Shown piece after piece: positions 12,829 to 13,755 of a stretch of DNA of 13,755 bases. Position 1 is the first letter of the stretch; each line of letters opens with the position of its first letter. The stretch lies in contig MFPH01000003.1 in NCBI GenBank assembly GCA_001782645.1, positions 1-13,755 on the forward strand, given 5' to 3'. The DNA comes from Candidatus Levybacteria bacterium RIFCSPLOWO2_12_FULL_37_14. Lineage in GTDB: Bacteria > Patescibacteriota > Microgenomatia > Levybacterales > UBA12049. Under the pieces are notes generated by a model. It did no database searches. It worked only from the letters and a program-made list of their open reading frames with translations, and had not been told where the DNA came from. Both the position numbers and the translations under genes were made by a program.

Positions 12829-13755
12829 TAACCAATTCCTCTTTAATTCTTGGAATTTATCTTCTAAAATTGACTCTCTTATTTTTTTGACTAAATTATT
12901 TATAAAAAACATATTATGGTAACTGGCTAACCTGTAAGCCAAAAGTTCCTGCGCACGGACAAGATGATGGATGTATCCTTTGGTAAAGTTCGTGCAAACA
13001 TAACAGGAACAGGTCTTGGAAATCGGACCTGCATCTTTAGCAAAGACTACTTTATTTAAATCAATCCTGAATCTGTTTTTTAAATTACCAACCGGAGGAT
13101 CAACAAAAACAATTCCGTAACGGCCAAAACGGGTAGGGATTACACAATCAAAAGTATCCATTCCCCGCTCGATGACATCAAAAATATCATCGATCTCCCC
13201 AATGCCTAACAAATGCCGGGGTTTGTCTTCCGGTAAAAATGGGTAAGACCAATCAACTGCTTCCCGCATTTCTTTTTTACTTTCCCCAACTGCTACTCCG
13301 CCAATGGCAATACCGTCAAACGGCAAAGCGGAAATAAATTTTGCCGACTCTTCCCGTAAATCCCGATAAACTCCTCCCTGAATAATTCCGTACAAAGCTT
13401 GCTGCCAATTATGATAAAAATTCGAATATCGAATATCGAAATTCGAAACAGTTTTATTGTTTGGATTTTGAACATTTGAATTTGTTTCGGATTTGGTGCT
13501 TCGGATTTCGGATTTGAAAGCAGCTAAACTTCTTAGTGCCCATTTATGCGTTCTTTCCATTGCTTCTTTCGTATAATCATGGTCCGAAGGCTGAGGCGCG
13601 CATTCGTCAAATGCCAGAATTATATCCGCTCCTAGCTTTTTCTGAATTTCTATCGAAATTTCCGGAGTAAAAAAATGCTTGGAACCGTCGATATGAGACC
13701 TAAACTCTACCCCGTCTTCCGTAATTTTTACCAAGTTTGCTTCTTCATCCCCTTG
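12823..13755 (-). CDS. tgt: tRNA-guanine transglycosylase, N-terminus beyond window
   Basis: Exchanges guanine-34 of GUN-anticodon tRNAs for a queuosine precursor. The frame stays open to the window edge (310 codons visible, roughly 75 N-terminal residues missing); an internal TTG at 13734 is not the start. Seen: EFRSHIDGSKHFFTPE, GADIILAFDEC, GIIQGGVYRDLR, the GGVAVGE specificity segment (bacterial-type Val), nucleophile region DTFDCVIPTR, and zinc ligands CSCYVC with the following YIHH. Odd: between RSLAAF and WQQALYGIIQ about 35 residues replace the usual short linker, encoded by heptanucleotide repeats. Catalytic residues in view are intact. Confidence 0.95.
   Translation of the reverse strand, partial: QGDEEANLVKITEDGVEFRSHIDGSKHFFTPEISIEIQKKLGADIILAFDECAPQPSDHDYTKEAMERTHKWALRSLAAFKSEIRSTKSETNSNVQNPNNKTVSNFDIRYSNFYHNWQQALYGIIQGGVYRDLREESAKFISALPFDGIAIGGVAVGESKKEMREAVDWSYPFLPEDKPRHLLGIGEIDDIFDVIERGMDTFDCVIPTRFGRYGIVFVDPPVGNLKNRFRIDLNKVVFAKDAGPISKTCSCYVCTNFTKGYIHHLVRAQELLAYRLASYHNMFFINNLVKKIRESILEDKFQELKRNWLG
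13411..13515. repeat. Heptanucleotide repeat insertion inside tgt
   Basis: GAATATC twice and GAAATTC once in tandem (13424-13444), and CGGATTT at 13488, 13502 and 13509, all in 7-bp register. The interval between carries degenerate T-rich heptads (TTTGGAT, TTTGAAC, ATTTGAA, TTTGTTT). The block is read in frame as a polar, S/N/K-rich loop absent from the E. coli enzyme. Confidence 0.8.

Noticed and set aside
12746..12835. Upstream extension of the TrpR-like gene
   Set aside because: It would read through a consensus promoter and into the end of tgt, and the extra residues are not family-like.
13732..13734. TTG as the start of tgt
   Set aside because: The frame continues upstream to the window edge with Tgt-like sequence, and the N-terminal catalytic region is missing, so the gene is simply truncated by the window.

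Overview
This is a gene-dense, A+T-rich 13.8 kb piece of what looks like a chromosome from a Candidate Phyla Radiation (Patescibacteria) bacterium, perhaps of the Microgenomates type. That assignment is an inference. It rests on lysine-rich housekeeping proteins, tiny intergenic gaps, short or absent mRNA leaders, an IMP dehydrogenase with no CBS domains, and short repeats sitting inside conserved genes. TGA is used as a stop (purB), which argues against the recoded UGA-glycine lineages. No rRNA, tRNA, CRISPR array or classical transposase was seen, and no gene-free stretch exceeds 300 bases.

Layout. On the minus strand at the left edge is the N-terminal 318 codons of dnaG (primase). It is divergent from purA and purB on the plus strand. 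purB converges on guaA with one base between the two stop codons. On the minus strand follow guaB, then a small four-helix-bundle (23S-IVS/S23 family) gene wedged between repeats, then guaA. The four purine enzymes form the complete IMP branch point: purA and purB make AMP, guaB and guaA make GMP. Next comes a minus-strand ParB-like protein, divergent from a thymidylate-kinase-like P-loop kinase that overlaps a HAD-type 5'(3')-deoxyribonucleotidase gene. The right part is all minus strand: tgt (cut by the window edge), a TrpR/YerC-like regulator, an Asp/Glu racemase-family gene broken by a one-base frameshift, trpS, and ftsH with its own promoter.

Regulation visible in the sequence. Good sigma70-like promoters (mostly with 17-bp spacers) stand so close to the start codons of guaB, ftsH and the TrpR-like gene that the mRNAs should be leaderless. 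purA and the ParB-like gene would have leaders of only about 5-10 nt. dnaG is the exception: its leader is almost entirely a palindromic repeat whose stem contains the Shine-Dalgarno sequence. The TrpR-like promoter carries an ACTAGT-centred palindrome over its -10 box, resembling half-sites of the classical trp operator.

Most interesting signal. Short tandem repeats with a 7-bp period but different unit sequences occur twice inside guaA, once inside tgt (a roughly 35-residue in-frame insertion), and on both sides of the four-helix-bundle gene, where they form an inverted pair filling exactly the space between the guaB stop and the guaA start. A separate 17-bp dispersed repeat is inserted in dnaG and at the N-terminus of guaB. 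Together these suggest a repeat-spreading activity, possibly linked to the four-helix-bundle protein. That link is a hypothesis only.
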